Shown: piece by piece, positions 24,644 through 33,494 of the stretch
Layout: every line of letters starts with the position of its first letter
How positions within the stretch are numbered: position 1 is the first letter of the stretch
Assembly: GCA_965230485.1 (NCBI GenBank)
Contig: CBDDLA010000001.1
Span: forward strand, 124,001 to 188,000
Origin: Putridiphycobacter sp965230485
Lineage (GTDB): Bacteria > Bacteroidota > Bacteroidia > Flavobacteriales_D > Crocinitomicaceae
DNA length: 64,000 nt
Reading direction: 5' to 3'
Notes under the pieces: generated by a model
Seen by the model: only the letters and a program-made list of their open reading frames with translations
Told to the model about the DNA's origin: nothing
Databases searched by the model: none
Program-made: the position numbers and the translations under genes

Positions 24644-25540
24644 ATGATGAAAAAGTTTTTTATTTTAAGCATAGCATGGATGGGGTTGGGAACAGTCAAT
24701 TATTTATCTGCTCAACAACTCGGATTAACCACTTTATACAATCAAAACAACTATTTTATAAACCCTGCAGCGGCAGGCTTGAATGATTGTATCACCGCTC
24801 ATTTAAATCACCGAAACCAATGGGTTGGAGTGGATGGAAGCCCAACTATAAATACATTGGTTTTGGATAATCGATTTGGAAGTAGTCATGGTTTTGGCAT
24901 AGATATTAGAAATTTAAGAAGCGGTTTAATTAGTAATTTTAATGCCAAAGCTACTTATGCCTATCACCTTAAAGTGACAGACGATTCGTGGCTGTCTGCT
25001 GGGATTTCTTTAGGCTTTATTCAGCAAAGATTTAGATTTCAAGATGCCATAGCTAGTGATTATACAGATGATTTATTGTTGCAATCTACTCAATCTGACG
25101 CAGGTTTTACATCTGATATTGGTTTAATGTACCGCTGGGATAAATTAACTGTTGGAGTAGCTGTACCGCAAGTTTTGGCACTAGGATTAATTTTGGAAAC
25201 TGAAGCAGGGAATTCAGAATATAGATTGGTTGATCATATGAATTTTTATGCAACCTATGAATTGATCAATGAAGCCAAATGGGTGGTGTATCCATCTGTT
25301 TTATACCGAAGTTCTGATTATCTAGCACATCAAATAGATATTGGCGCCAATGCCATGTGGAATGATATTTTTGGATTTGGTTTAATGTATAGAAGCACCT
25401 ATGGTTTAGCGGGAATGATTCAAGTGAATATTTTGGAAGAATACCGTTTCGGCTATAGTTATGAGTTTGGAGGAGCAAATATCACAGGTGTGTCTACCGG
25501 TACACATGAAATTATGATTGGGATGAGAGTTTTTGATTAA
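24644..25540 (+). CDS. PorP/SprF family T9SS outer-membrane protein
   Basis: 298 residues with a signal peptide (MMKKFFILSIAWMGLG) and the family hallmark LYNQNNYFINPAAAG directly after it, where NPA(A/L)AG is the conserved start. The rest alternates strands and ends in the barrel-closing HEIMIGMRVFD. PorP/SprF proteins are paired with type B-sorted adhesins and are needed for their secretion or surface anchoring. Here the gene follows the HYR adhesin by 11 bp, so they are almost surely one operon. Confidence 0.9.
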   Translation: MMKKFFILSIAWMGLGTVNYLSAQQLGLTTLYNQNNYFINPAAAGLNDCITAHLNHRNQWVGVDGSPTINTLVLDNRFGSSHGFGIDIRNLRSGLISNFNAKATYAYHLKVTDDSWLSAGISLGFIQQRFRFQDAIASDYTDDLLLQSTQSDAGFTSDIGLMYRWDKLTVGVAVPQVLALGLILETEAGNSEYRLVDHMNFYATYELINEAKWVVYPSVLYRSSDYLAHQIDIGANAMWNDIFGFGLMYRSTYGLAGMIQVNILEEYRFGYSYEFGGANITGVSTGTHEIMIGMRVFD

Positions 25541-25568
25541 TTGACTAATTATTCTCTAAATCTTTGAA

Positions 25569-27287
25569 ATGAAAATTATTATTGCCTTACTTTTTGGTCT
25601 ATTATGTCTTAAAACTGATGCTCAAAATTTTCAATGGATAAAATCTATTGGTGGTACATCAAATGATAGGGGACGATCAATTGCTATTGATATTGAGGGA
25701 AATGTAATTACTGTGGGAAGTTTTGTTGGTACTATTGATTTTGACGATTCAGAACTAAATATTTACAATCTAACTGATAAAGGATTAGGTGATATTTATA
25801 TTCAAAAATTAGATGCAAACGGGAGTTTCCTGTGGGCCAAATCGTTTGGTTGTGTTTGTTCTGGAATGTCCAATACAAGCTTTCACGAAATGGGACGATC
25901 AATTGCGGTAGATTCTGCTGGAAACATTTATACAACTGGGTATTTTAATGGACAAGTTGATTTTGACCCGGGTCCAGGAGTAAAAAATATCAGTTCTCAA
26001 GGAGGCAAGGATATTTTTGTTCAAAAATTAGATTCTGAGGGCAATTTTTTATGGGCTAAGGCAATTGGAAGTGCGTTTACAGATGATGATTCTTATGGCA
26101 TTGCAATTGATAACAATAATGATATTTATATCACTGGGGAATTTGGTGGCACAGTTGATTTTGATCCTGGCTCAGGAATATACAATTTAACTGCTAATGG
26201 GGCAAAGGAAATTTTTATTCAGAAATTGAATACTAATGGTGACTTTTTATGGGCTAAGTCTATGGAAGGTAGTTCCGGAAGCAATAGTTCAGGACGCTCA
26301 ATAAATGCTGATTTATTCGGAAATATTTATCTCACTGGCCTTTTTTCAGGAACTGTTGATTTTAATCCAAATATTGGAGTCAATAACTTGACTGCCTTTG
26401 GAGCGTTATCTACTGATATTTTTGTTCAAAAGTTTGATGTTAATGGTAATTTTCAATGGGCTAAGTCGTTTGGTGGTCAACAAGATGATGTTGGATATTC
26501 TATTGTTAATGATAACTTTGGTGACGTTTATTTAGTTGGTGCATTTGAGGATACGGTTGATTTTGATCCAGGATCGGGTGTTTTCAACATTAGTTCAAAC
26601 GGTCAATTAGATGGTTTTGTTCAAAAATTAGATTCAAATGGCCTTTTTTATTGGGCTAAAACGATAGGAGGACTGAATGAAGATGTGGCACAATCAATAA
26701 CACTGGGTAATGATAATGATATTTTTGTAACCGGAAATTTCAGGTACATAGTTGATTTTGATCCTGGTCCCAACATTTATAATCTTACTGCAGTTGATTT
26801 TTACACTAACACCTTTATTCAAAAGCTTAATCTTAACGGTGATTTTGTTTGGGCTCAAAGAATTGGTGGAGTAGGACATTCTGAGGGTCATTCCATTACA
26901 ACAAATGCAAATGGAGATATTTATTCAACTGGTTATTTTTCAAATAATATTTCTGTTGATACTGGATCTTGGAGTCCATATACGTTCCTTTCAAACGGAG
27001 CTCAAGATGCATTTACTCAAAAGCTATTAGGGAATGATTATGCTTCAAACGAGAATATTGAGTTTAATTCAGCCATTGTAGTGTTCCCAAATCCTTCACA
27101 AGGAATTTTTAAGATTGATTCAGACCTAGAGGTGATTGAAAATCGCATCTATGACTTAAGTGGTAAGCTAATATTAATTTCAAATACAAATGATATCGAT
27201 TTATGTGCTTTTACAAATGGCGTCTATATACTTAAGACAACAATGCCCGACAAAGTATTTACCAGAAAATTAATATTAAAGAAATAA
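25569..27287 (+). CDS. SBBP-repeat protein with T9SS sorting domain
   Basis: 572 residues with a signal peptide (MKIIIALLFGLLCLKTDAQ). It has seven or eight SBBP-type units of ~60 residues with a shared pattern: VDFDPGSG, N(L/I)(S/T), QKLD.NG.F.WAK and a G.....D.G.SI turn. The C-terminus (IVVFPNPSQGIFKID, FTNGVYILK, RKLILKK) is a T9SS type A sorting domain. It lies 28 bp after the PorP/SprF gene and may share its transcript. It is the closest relative in the window of the protein at 16725. Function is probably structural or adhesive on the cell surface. Confidence 0.8.
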   Translation: MKIIIALLFGLLCLKTDAQNFQWIKSIGGTSNDRGRSIAIDIEGNVITVGSFVGTIDFDDSELNIYNLTDKGLGDIYIQKLDANGSFLWAKSFGCVCSGMSNTSFHEMGRSIAVDSAGNIYTTGYFNGQVDFDPGPGVKNISSQGGKDIFVQKLDSEGNFLWAKAIGSAFTDDDSYGIAIDNNNDIYITGEFGGTVDFDPGSGIYNLTANGAKEIFIQKLNTNGDFLWAKSMEGSSGSNSSGRSINADLFGNIYLTGLFSGTVDFNPNIGVNNLTAFGALSTDIFVQKFDVNGNFQWAKSFGGQQDDVGYSIVNDNFGDVYLVGAFEDTVDFDPGSGVFNISSNGQLDGFVQKLDSNGLFYWAKTIGGLNEDVAQSITLGNDNDIFVTGNFRYIVDFDPGPNIYNLTAVDFYTNTFIQKLNLNGDFVWAQRIGGVGHSEGHSITTNANGDIYSTGYFSNNISVDTGSWSPYTFLSNGAQDAFTQKLLGNDYASNENIEFNSAIVVFPNPSQGIFKIDSDLEVIENRIYDLSGKLILISNTNDIDLCAFTNGVYILKTTMPDKVFTRKLILKK

Positions 27288-27377
27288 TAATAATACTAAA
27301 AGAATATTTTACCATTATAAGAATAGCCTAAGAACTCTAGTAATTACTGCTTATTTTAGACGACTCAGATTCTCAAT

Positions 27378-29357
27378 TTATGATAAATCAAAGTTAGAAT
27401 CATTTTTTTCTTGCGATTTTATACGGATTGAATTCGCTGTACTTACTGCCTGAAGTCTGTTTTTGACCTCCAGCTTTTCGTAAATTCGAGATAAGTGAGT
27501 TCTAACAGTATTCACTGAAATGAATAAATTCTTTGCAATTTTCAAATTATCATGACCTCTAATGAGTTCTTCTAGCACATCAAGTTCTCGTTTGGACAAT
27601 GGATTCTCTAAATAATTATTAATTGAAATATCTAGTAAACGGTCATTTATAGGTGTTAATTGTTCAGACTGATTGTTCAAAGAAGATTGTAAAGACTCAA
27701 TTTCTGCCATTTTTAAAACAATTTCTTTTTGCATTTGTGCTTCTTTTAGGCGTTTATTTCGCTTATAAATTCTGAACCATAAACTAATAATGATAGAAAC
27801 GAATAGAACACCTACAATAAAGACGAAAATAGTTATGTTTTTCATTCTTTGCTGGTGATTGAGCTGCTGGATATCCTTTTCCTGTTGATGAATTTCATTT
27901 TCTTTAATAAGCAATGCCAATGCAGAGGAGTCCTTATGATGTTTAATTTGATAGGAGGCCTCTTTTTCAATGACTTCTCGCTGTGTATCTATATTAGTAA
28001 TACTGTCATTTAATTTAACATATGATTCGTAGTGAAAGAGCGCTTTTTTCCACTGGTTCTGCTTCTTGTAAATATCTGAAAGTAATAGTTCTGCTTCTCT
28101 TAATGCATAGATGTCATCAACTTCTTTTAGTAACTGATATCCTTTTTTAGTATGAATAAGGGCCAATTTAATTTTTTTTCTTCCAAAATAAAGTGCACCC
28201 AAACCGAGATGCGCACCAGAAATTAGATTCTGATTTTTAACAGTATTGGCAATGCTAATAATGTCATGATAAAAACTTTCAGCTTTGTCAAGACTGTCGA
28301 CTTTTATATATAGCTTCGAAAGATTCAATTTTAATTTGGCAATTTCATGCATTCTATCAAACTCATACATAATGTTTAAACTATTTGTATAATTGATGAT
28401 TGAAGAATTGGGCATTTCTAACTTTGAATAGGCAGCTGCCAGGCTATTATAAATCATGGCTTCCCCGTATTTGAATTCATGATCCTGGCAAATTGCCAAT
28501 GCCTTGTAGGCAAAGTCTAACGATTTTTGATAGTTTTTTTGACGTAGGTAAACGTTGCTTAAATTATGCAATGAAGTCGCTTTTCGTCTATAATCATTCA
28601 AGGAATCGGCAATTGTTAATGCTTCAAAATAATAGTTAGTCGCTTCAGAATAGTTACCTTCTGAATAATAGATGAGCCCCATTTGGTTTAAGAGTGTAGT
28701 ATTTGCAATGTAGTTCTCGGTATTGGCGTTGATTTTAATGGCTTTTTCAATGTTTTTTTTAGCTTCTGACATATTTCCATTACGGTAGTAAATATCTCCA
28801 AGACTTGACAGTGAGGTGGCCAGTCCAACAGAATCGCCATTTTTACGCTCAATATGCATAACACTGTCATAATATACCCGTCCCTTTTCAAGATGTCCGG
28901 TCACCATATAGTGTCTGCCAAGGTCTCTCATGCATTCACACTGCAAATCGTAGTTTTCTATCGTTTCATTATAAGTAATACACGCCTCAAAATAGGTGAT
29001 TAAATCGTCATTGGGGGCATACCAATTGTAAGTATTGACTAGTAATTTAGACACTTTAGCCAATAACCGTTGCAAGCTTTTTATAGAAGCTTGATCAGTT
29101 TGATTTAGTAAGGCTTTTTGAGCAAACTGGTAACATTGCTTTGCAATGTCATTACCAATGTCGTTCTCCGTTTTGGTGCCCGATTTTTTCGTTTCTGCCC
29201 ACTCTAACAAGAGCCAACCTTTAGTGGTATCGTTTGTAACATGAGACAATGCATAAGTTAAAGAATCTAATAATTTAGGTTTTGGTCTATCTTGGCCAAG
29301 TAAGGTTTTTGGAATAAAAGTGCATATTAAAAGTAGTAAGGGTAAATAGTGTCTCAT
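27378..29357 (-). CDS. TPR membrane protein with C-terminal LuxR-type HTH
   Basis: 659 residues with a signal peptide (ending TLLGQ). About eight TPR units span 110-450 (for example LGDIYYRNGNMSEAKKNIEK, LGLGALYFGRKKI). A transmembrane helix lies at about 504-525, then a coiled-coil (QMQKEIVLKMAEIESLQSSL). A LuxR/GerE HTH (about 590-645: LSKRELDVLEELIRG, KIAKNLFISVNTVRTHLSRI) ends the protein. TPRs face the periplasm and the HTH the cytosol, giving one-component control across the membrane. It is divergent from the FG-GAP gene at 29752 and shares its intergenic region with two copies of a 16-bp motif. Confidence 0.85.
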   Translation of the reverse strand: MRHYLPLLLLICTFIPKTLLGQDRPKPKLLDSLTYALSHVTNDTTKGWLLLEWAETKKSGTKTENDIGNDIAKQCYQFAQKALLNQTDQASIKSLQRLLAKVSKLLVNTYNWYAPNDDLITYFEACITYNETIENYDLQCECMRDLGRHYMVTGHLEKGRVYYDSVMHIERKNGDSVGLATSLSSLGDIYYRNGNMSEAKKNIEKAIKINANTENYIANTTLLNQMGLIYYSEGNYSEATNYYFEALTIADSLNDYRRKATSLHNLSNVYLRQKNYQKSLDFAYKALAICQDHEFKYGEAMIYNSLAAAYSKLEMPNSSIINYTNSLNIMYEFDRMHEIAKLKLNLSKLYIKVDSLDKAESFYHDIISIANTVKNQNLISGAHLGLGALYFGRKKIKLALIHTKKGYQLLKEVDDIYALREAELLLSDIYKKQNQWKKALFHYESYVKLNDSITNIDTQREVIEKEASYQIKHHKDSSALALLIKENEIHQQEKDIQQLNHQQRMKNITIFVFIVGVLFVSIIISLWFRIYKRNKRLKEAQMQKEIVLKMAEIESLQSSLNNQSEQLTPINDRLLDISINNYLENPLSKRELDVLEELIRGHDNLKIAKNLFISVNTVRTHLSRIYEKLEVKNRLQAVSTANSIRIKSQEKNDSNFDLS

Positions 29358-29533
29358 TGAATGGGGGATTAAATGTCAACATATCAATACAATAATAAGC
29401 AATTAATTCTTAGATAGGCAGTGATTTGACTGTGTATTTCTTGACCTATCGCAGAATTAATATACGATTAACATGATTTGTTCATCTCCAAGGTTCTCAT
29501 AAAGATCAATTTTATAAATACCAATTAAATACC

Positions 29534-29549
29534 TCGTCCAAAAGGATGA
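29534..29549. promoter_or_regulatory. Shared 16-bp operator-like motif, copy 1
   Basis: TCGTCCAAAAGGATGA, an imperfect inverted repeat (TC-N-TCC AAAA GGA-N-GA), 27 bp start to start from copy 2. Consensus over four copies: TCRTYCAAAARGRTGA. Candidate site for one of the LuxR-type regulators; inference. Confidence 0.5.
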
Positions 29550-29560
29550 TTTTTGTTGAA

Positions 29561-29576
29561 TCGTCCAAAAAGATGA
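29561..29576. promoter_or_regulatory. Shared 16-bp operator-like motif, copy 2
   Basis: TCGTCCAAAAAGATGA, in the same orientation as copy 1. It lies 176 bp before the FG-GAP start and about 200 bp before the divergent TPR-LuxR start. Confidence 0.5.
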
Positions 29577-29751
29577 CCGAAAAACAAGCCAACTAATCGA
29601 AATTAGTAGAGAGGTATTTCATTATTTAATATGTGTTTATGAGTGAAACGGTTGTTTTTTCATAATGAGGTATAAAATAAACATTACCCAATGGAGGAGA
29701 TCTGAAAATCCAATTTAAAATAGAGTAAGACAACATTTAAAATAGCCAATT

Positions 29752-32700
29752 ATGAAAACAAGAAAACTAGTTTATTTAATCATTTGCATACTCTGCTTTT
29801 CAAGTTATAGAGCGGCAGGACAAATTGCCATGCTTCAAGATAAAATTGTTGCACCAGATACAGATCGTAGCGTAAATGATCGATTTAGTAGTGGGGGTGA
29901 GGATGCTAATGGTAGAGCAGGCAGCGTCAGCATTCATGGTAATTTTGCAGTTGTAGGAGCCGTTCGAGAAGACGGATATGGTTTGTACTCCGGAGCTGCT
30001 TATTTATATGAATACATCCCTGAGGATTGTGATTGGGTATTCAGAGACAAAATAGTGGCTCAGGCCTTAGACGGAACTATAGTCGCTACAGCAGGTGAGG
30101 AGTTTGGAGCCTCCGTTGCCATTCATGGAAATATTATTGCCATTGGCGCAAAGAGTAATTATAATAATGGAGCAGATGGTGTGGGTCCAGTCGTAGAATC
30201 TGGTTTGGTTTACATCTATGAAATAGTTGCCTCTTCAGCAAATATCATTCAGCATGTTCACGCATTTAATAATACTGGAGGTGAAGACCAAGCAGCTGAT
30301 GATGAATTTGGTGTATCTGTACACCTGTCATCAACCCATTTAATTGTGGGTGATCATACAGATAAGACGGATGAAAATGGGGTTGACATGGGAATGCTCC
30401 ATAAAGGAGCCGCTTTTATTTATGAATGGGATGGAACGGAGTATGATTTTCAAAATAAAGTAGTTTCTGATGCTCCCGAATGGATGGACTTTTTTGGGTG
30501 TACGGTATCCATTTCATCTAATTATGCGTCGGTTGGCGCCTCTACCGGAGGTCCCTATTCAAATGGGAAAGTTGAAATCTTTGAATTTGATGCCGGAGTG
30601 TGGTCACATCATACCACATTTAATGGAGATATTTTAGATCCCTTCGGTGATAATTGGGATCACTTTGGTTGGACGCTTGAAATGAATCAAACACATTTAG
30701 TAGTTGGGGTTCCATATGATGAACATGATGCATCAGGAGGAGGAACGCCAATGATAAATGCAGGCTCTGCCTATATTTTTAAACTCGATTGGGGGCTAGG
30801 AACTTGGAGTCTCGTCGATAAGGTTACGGCAAGCGACCGCTCTAATGGAAGGCTTTTTGGAAGTGATGTTTCAATTTCTGGGAACAAAATTGTTATTGGT
30901 AGTAAATGGAATGCAGGCGGTAAGGCTTATCTTTTTGAAGAAGATGGTTTTGGTAATTGGAATGAGATTCAGATTATTTCGGGCGCAGATATTTCAGGCG
31001 GTGATAATTTTGGGCATGGAGTAGATTTATTTGGAGATGGTTTAATTGTAGGCGCACCTGTCGAAGATGAAAATGATGTTCCTGATGTTGATGGTCTTTA
31101 CCCATTTGGTACGATTAGCAATGCCGGTTCAGCATTTCTGTTTGAATTAAATGAACCAGCAGATATGCCTACTTTGGAAACCAATCTAGGGTTATGTACA
31201 GAAGCAGAAACCGTAACATTAACTATTGTTGCAGGAGATCTTAATGATGCAGATGAATGGGCTTGGTATGAGGGAGATTGCGATTCAGACCCAATTGCCA
31301 TTGGACCAACTTCAATAGAGGTTGACTATGAAGATGGTGTAACATATTGTGCAAGAGGTGTGGGAGAATGCGATTGGTTTGAGCCAGGTGAATGCGGCTG
31401 TATTACATTAGAATTTGAGGATAGCTATTGGCATCAATCAACAGATTTAGGAATGTCAGATCATGCTAATGATGTCATTACCGATCATGCAGGAAATGTT
31501 TATGTTGCAGGAGAGTATTTTATGCAGACTACTTTTGATGGCGGTTCCTTTGCAGCTGAGTCAATTACTTCGGGATCATCCAATGTAAAATCATATGTCG
31601 CTAAATATGACAATTGTGGTAATTTATTATGGGTCGCCTGGTCAGATGACATAGCGGATATTTATACCGATTCAGATCGCGGAATAAGTATTACGTTAGA
31701 TGAAACCAATGGAAGGGTATATGTTGCAGGTAATTTTCAAGATGAGATTCATTTTAACGGGGGAATAGGAGTTGATGCAGGTCCACCTTCAAGCGCAACG
31801 ATTGTAGGCCTGGGGGAACAGGGATACGTGGCTTGTTTTAACATGAATGATGGTGTAATTAACTATATTGAAGCGGTCAGTTTAAATACCGTAACCCGTC
31901 TGAGCGCCATAACGGTAAACGAAAATAACGGAAAAATTTATGTTGGTGGGATTAACAGTGATCCTACACTAATGTTCAGAATTTTCACACAACGGTACAC
32001 ACCAACAGCATTAACCATTGGTCCAGCTGATTGGGTAATATCAGGAGCAAGTATCGACGGTGCAAATTACCTTGGTGATCTTGATTATGACGAAGACATA
32101 GGAGACAATGGAAGCTTGTGGATGATCGGTGGTTTTAGAGGTCAACTACTCTTGCTTCCCGGCTCAGGAGTTGTAACAGCAACCAACCAAGATGCATTTA
32201 TTGCCAGATTTGTAGATGGGGTTACTCCCACGCAAACATTCTTACGACAAGGGTTTGTAAATGGTCAAATGTTTGGTGAAGGCATTGCAGTGGATGAAGA
32301 AACAGGAAATGCTTATTTTACAGGACATTATAGGAGTCCATCTCCTCTAACTAATATTTTTGGTATGATAGGACAATTCTTGCCGGCTACTTTTGGTGCG
32401 AATCAACATGCTTATTTTGCAGCAATAGATGCTGTAGGAACCTCTGTCTGGCCAACCACACGCCATACGTATGGAGGACCTGATAATAATGTATTTGGAT
32501 ACGCAGTCGCATTTCAGGAAGAGAATGCATACTTTACAGGGACCTATAGAGATAACATGTTCTATTCTCCAATTATACCTCGAAATTATGATGGACCGTT
32601 AGAACAACATCATCTTTATGTGGTTGCATATGATGCTTTACTGGGTGATTTTGTTTGGGACAATGTGACAACAAGTATGATATCATCTTCGCGCCACCAA

Positions 32701-33153
32701 CCTTATGGCATTGCTGCTGATGACTTTGGAGACGCCTTTATTGCAGGAGGATATAGCTATCACATGGGATACTTTTTCGGTACTCCTACTAGTGGAGATC
32801 TAATTTCAACTGCTCAGGATGAGACATTTGTAATGAGAGTCAACTTGGCGACTTCTGAACTTAGATCTAGTGAAGTCTTAAGTGATGACAAGACTGAGAT
32901 TAATTCAGAATTTACCTTCAAATTAATGCCAAACCCAGCTAGTGAGTTGACTACTGTTCAAATAGCTAATTATATTGAAAGAGAGGATTATAGGCTTAAG
33001 TTATATGGCATAGAAGGAAAACTCATACTTAACGAACCAGTTAATTCTGAATTGACTGAGATAGACCTATCCAACCTTGAAAGCGGTGTGTATATCGTTG
33101 AATTAATAAGTCATGATAAATACCACCAGCTTAAATTGATAAAAGAAAAATAA
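29752..33153 (+). CDS. FG-GAP/SBBP-type secreted protein with T9SS domain, paralogue 1
   Basis: 1,133 residues with a signal peptide (ending RAAGQ). Residues 30-475 hold about six FG-GAP-like units (SIHGNFAVVGA, HGNIIAIGAKSN, FGDGLIVGAPVED), a propeller-type fold. An Ig-like segment with Cys pairs follows (about 475-560), then a SBBP-like region (about 565-1040: DVITDHAGNVYVAGEY, VAKYDNCGNLLWVAW). The C-terminal 75 residues are a T9SS type A sorting domain (LMPNPASELTTV, SNLESGVYIVEL, KLIKEK). It forms a tandem pair with the gene at 33495. Possible roles are adhesion or cell-surface structure; no enzyme motif is visible. Confidence 0.8.
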   Translation: MKTRKLVYLIICILCFSSYRAAGQIAMLQDKIVAPDTDRSVNDRFSSGGEDANGRAGSVSIHGNFAVVGAVREDGYGLYSGAAYLYEYIPEDCDWVFRDKIVAQALDGTIVATAGEEFGASVAIHGNIIAIGAKSNYNNGADGVGPVVESGLVYIYEIVASSANIIQHVHAFNNTGGEDQAADDEFGVSVHLSSTHLIVGDHTDKTDENGVDMGMLHKGAAFIYEWDGTEYDFQNKVVSDAPEWMDFFGCTVSISSNYASVGASTGGPYSNGKVEIFEFDAGVWSHHTTFNGDILDPFGDNWDHFGWTLEMNQTHLVVGVPYDEHDASGGGTPMINAGSAYIFKLDWGLGTWSLVDKVTASDRSNGRLFGSDVSISGNKIVIGSKWNAGGKAYLFEEDGFGNWNEIQIISGADISGGDNFGHGVDLFGDGLIVGAPVEDENDVPDVDGLYPFGTISNAGSAFLFELNEPADMPTLETNLGLCTEAETVTLTIVAGDLNDADEWAWYEGDCDSDPIAIGPTSIEVDYEDGVTYCARGVGECDWFEPGECGCITLEFEDSYWHQSTDLGMSDHANDVITDHAGNVYVAGEYFMQTTFDGGSFAAESITSGSSNVKSYVAKYDNCGNLLWVAWSDDIADIYTDSDRGISITLDETNGRVYVAGNFQDEIHFNGGIGVDAGPPSSATIVGLGEQGYVACFNMNDGVINYIEAVSLNTVTRLSAITVNENNGKIYVGGINSDPTLMFRIFTQRYTPTALTIGPADWVISGASIDGANYLGDLDYDEDIGDNGSLWMIGGFRGQLLLLPGSGVVTATNQDAFIARFVDGVTPTQTFLRQGFVNGQMFGEGIAVDEETGNAYFTGHYRSPSPLTNIFGMIGQFLPATFGANQHAYFAAIDAVGTSVWPTTRHTYGGPDNNVFGYAVAFQEENAYFTGTYRDNMFYSPIIPRNYDGPLEQHHLYVVAYDALLGDFVWDNVTTSMISSSRHQPYGIAADDFGDAFIAGGYSYHMGYFFGTPTSGDLISTAQDETFVMRVNLATSELRSSEVLSDDKTEINSEFTFKLMPNPASELTTVQIANYIEREDYRLKLYGIEGKLILNEPVNSELTEIDLSNLESGVYIVELISHDKYHQLKLIKEK

Positions 33154-33494
33154 GTTATTAATTCTGAGTTAGGCTGTGATTTGGTTGTGTATTTCTTGAC
33201 CTTTTGTAGAATTAATGTACGATTAATAAGGCTTGTTGATCTCTAAGATTCTCGTTAGGGTGAATTTTATATATACCAATTAAATGCCTCGTTCAAAAAG
33301 GTGATTAAAAAGCAAGCTAACAAGTCGAAATTTGCAGATAGATAAAGTTTTGGTTGATATGTAATTATGATGAGTGGATGGATTATTTCTAATCCCAGAT
33401 ATGACCTCAAAGTATGAAAAAAGGTTCACTCAGTGGAGGAAGTCTGAAAATCCAGTTTAAAAATAGAGTAAGACGAAATTTAAAATAATTAATT
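33154..33494. other. Leader of the second FG-GAP gene, homologous to 29358-29751
   Basis: 341 bp without a gene. It aligns with the region before the first paralogue from TGTGTATTTCTTGACC onward to the ATG, so the duplication unit included the promoter and 5' UTR. It carries one copy of the 16-bp motif. Confidence 0.6.
33289..33304. promoter_or_regulatory. Shared 16-bp operator-like motif, copy 3
   Basis: TCGTTCAAAAAGGTGA, two changes from copy 2, 191 bp before the second FG-GAP start. Retention after duplication suggests function. Confidence 0.45.

Larger units (their letters stand above)
29358..29751. other. Divergent regulatory region, duplicated at 33154-33494
   Basis: 394 bp without a gene. 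It carries two copies of a 16-bp motif (29534-29549, 29561-29576) about midway between the divergent starts. Its FG-GAP-proximal part is clearly similar to the leader before the second FG-GAP gene, including the last ~55 bp (GGAG, CTGAAAATCCA, AATAGAGTAAGAC), which may be a long 5' UTR. Confidence 0.6.
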
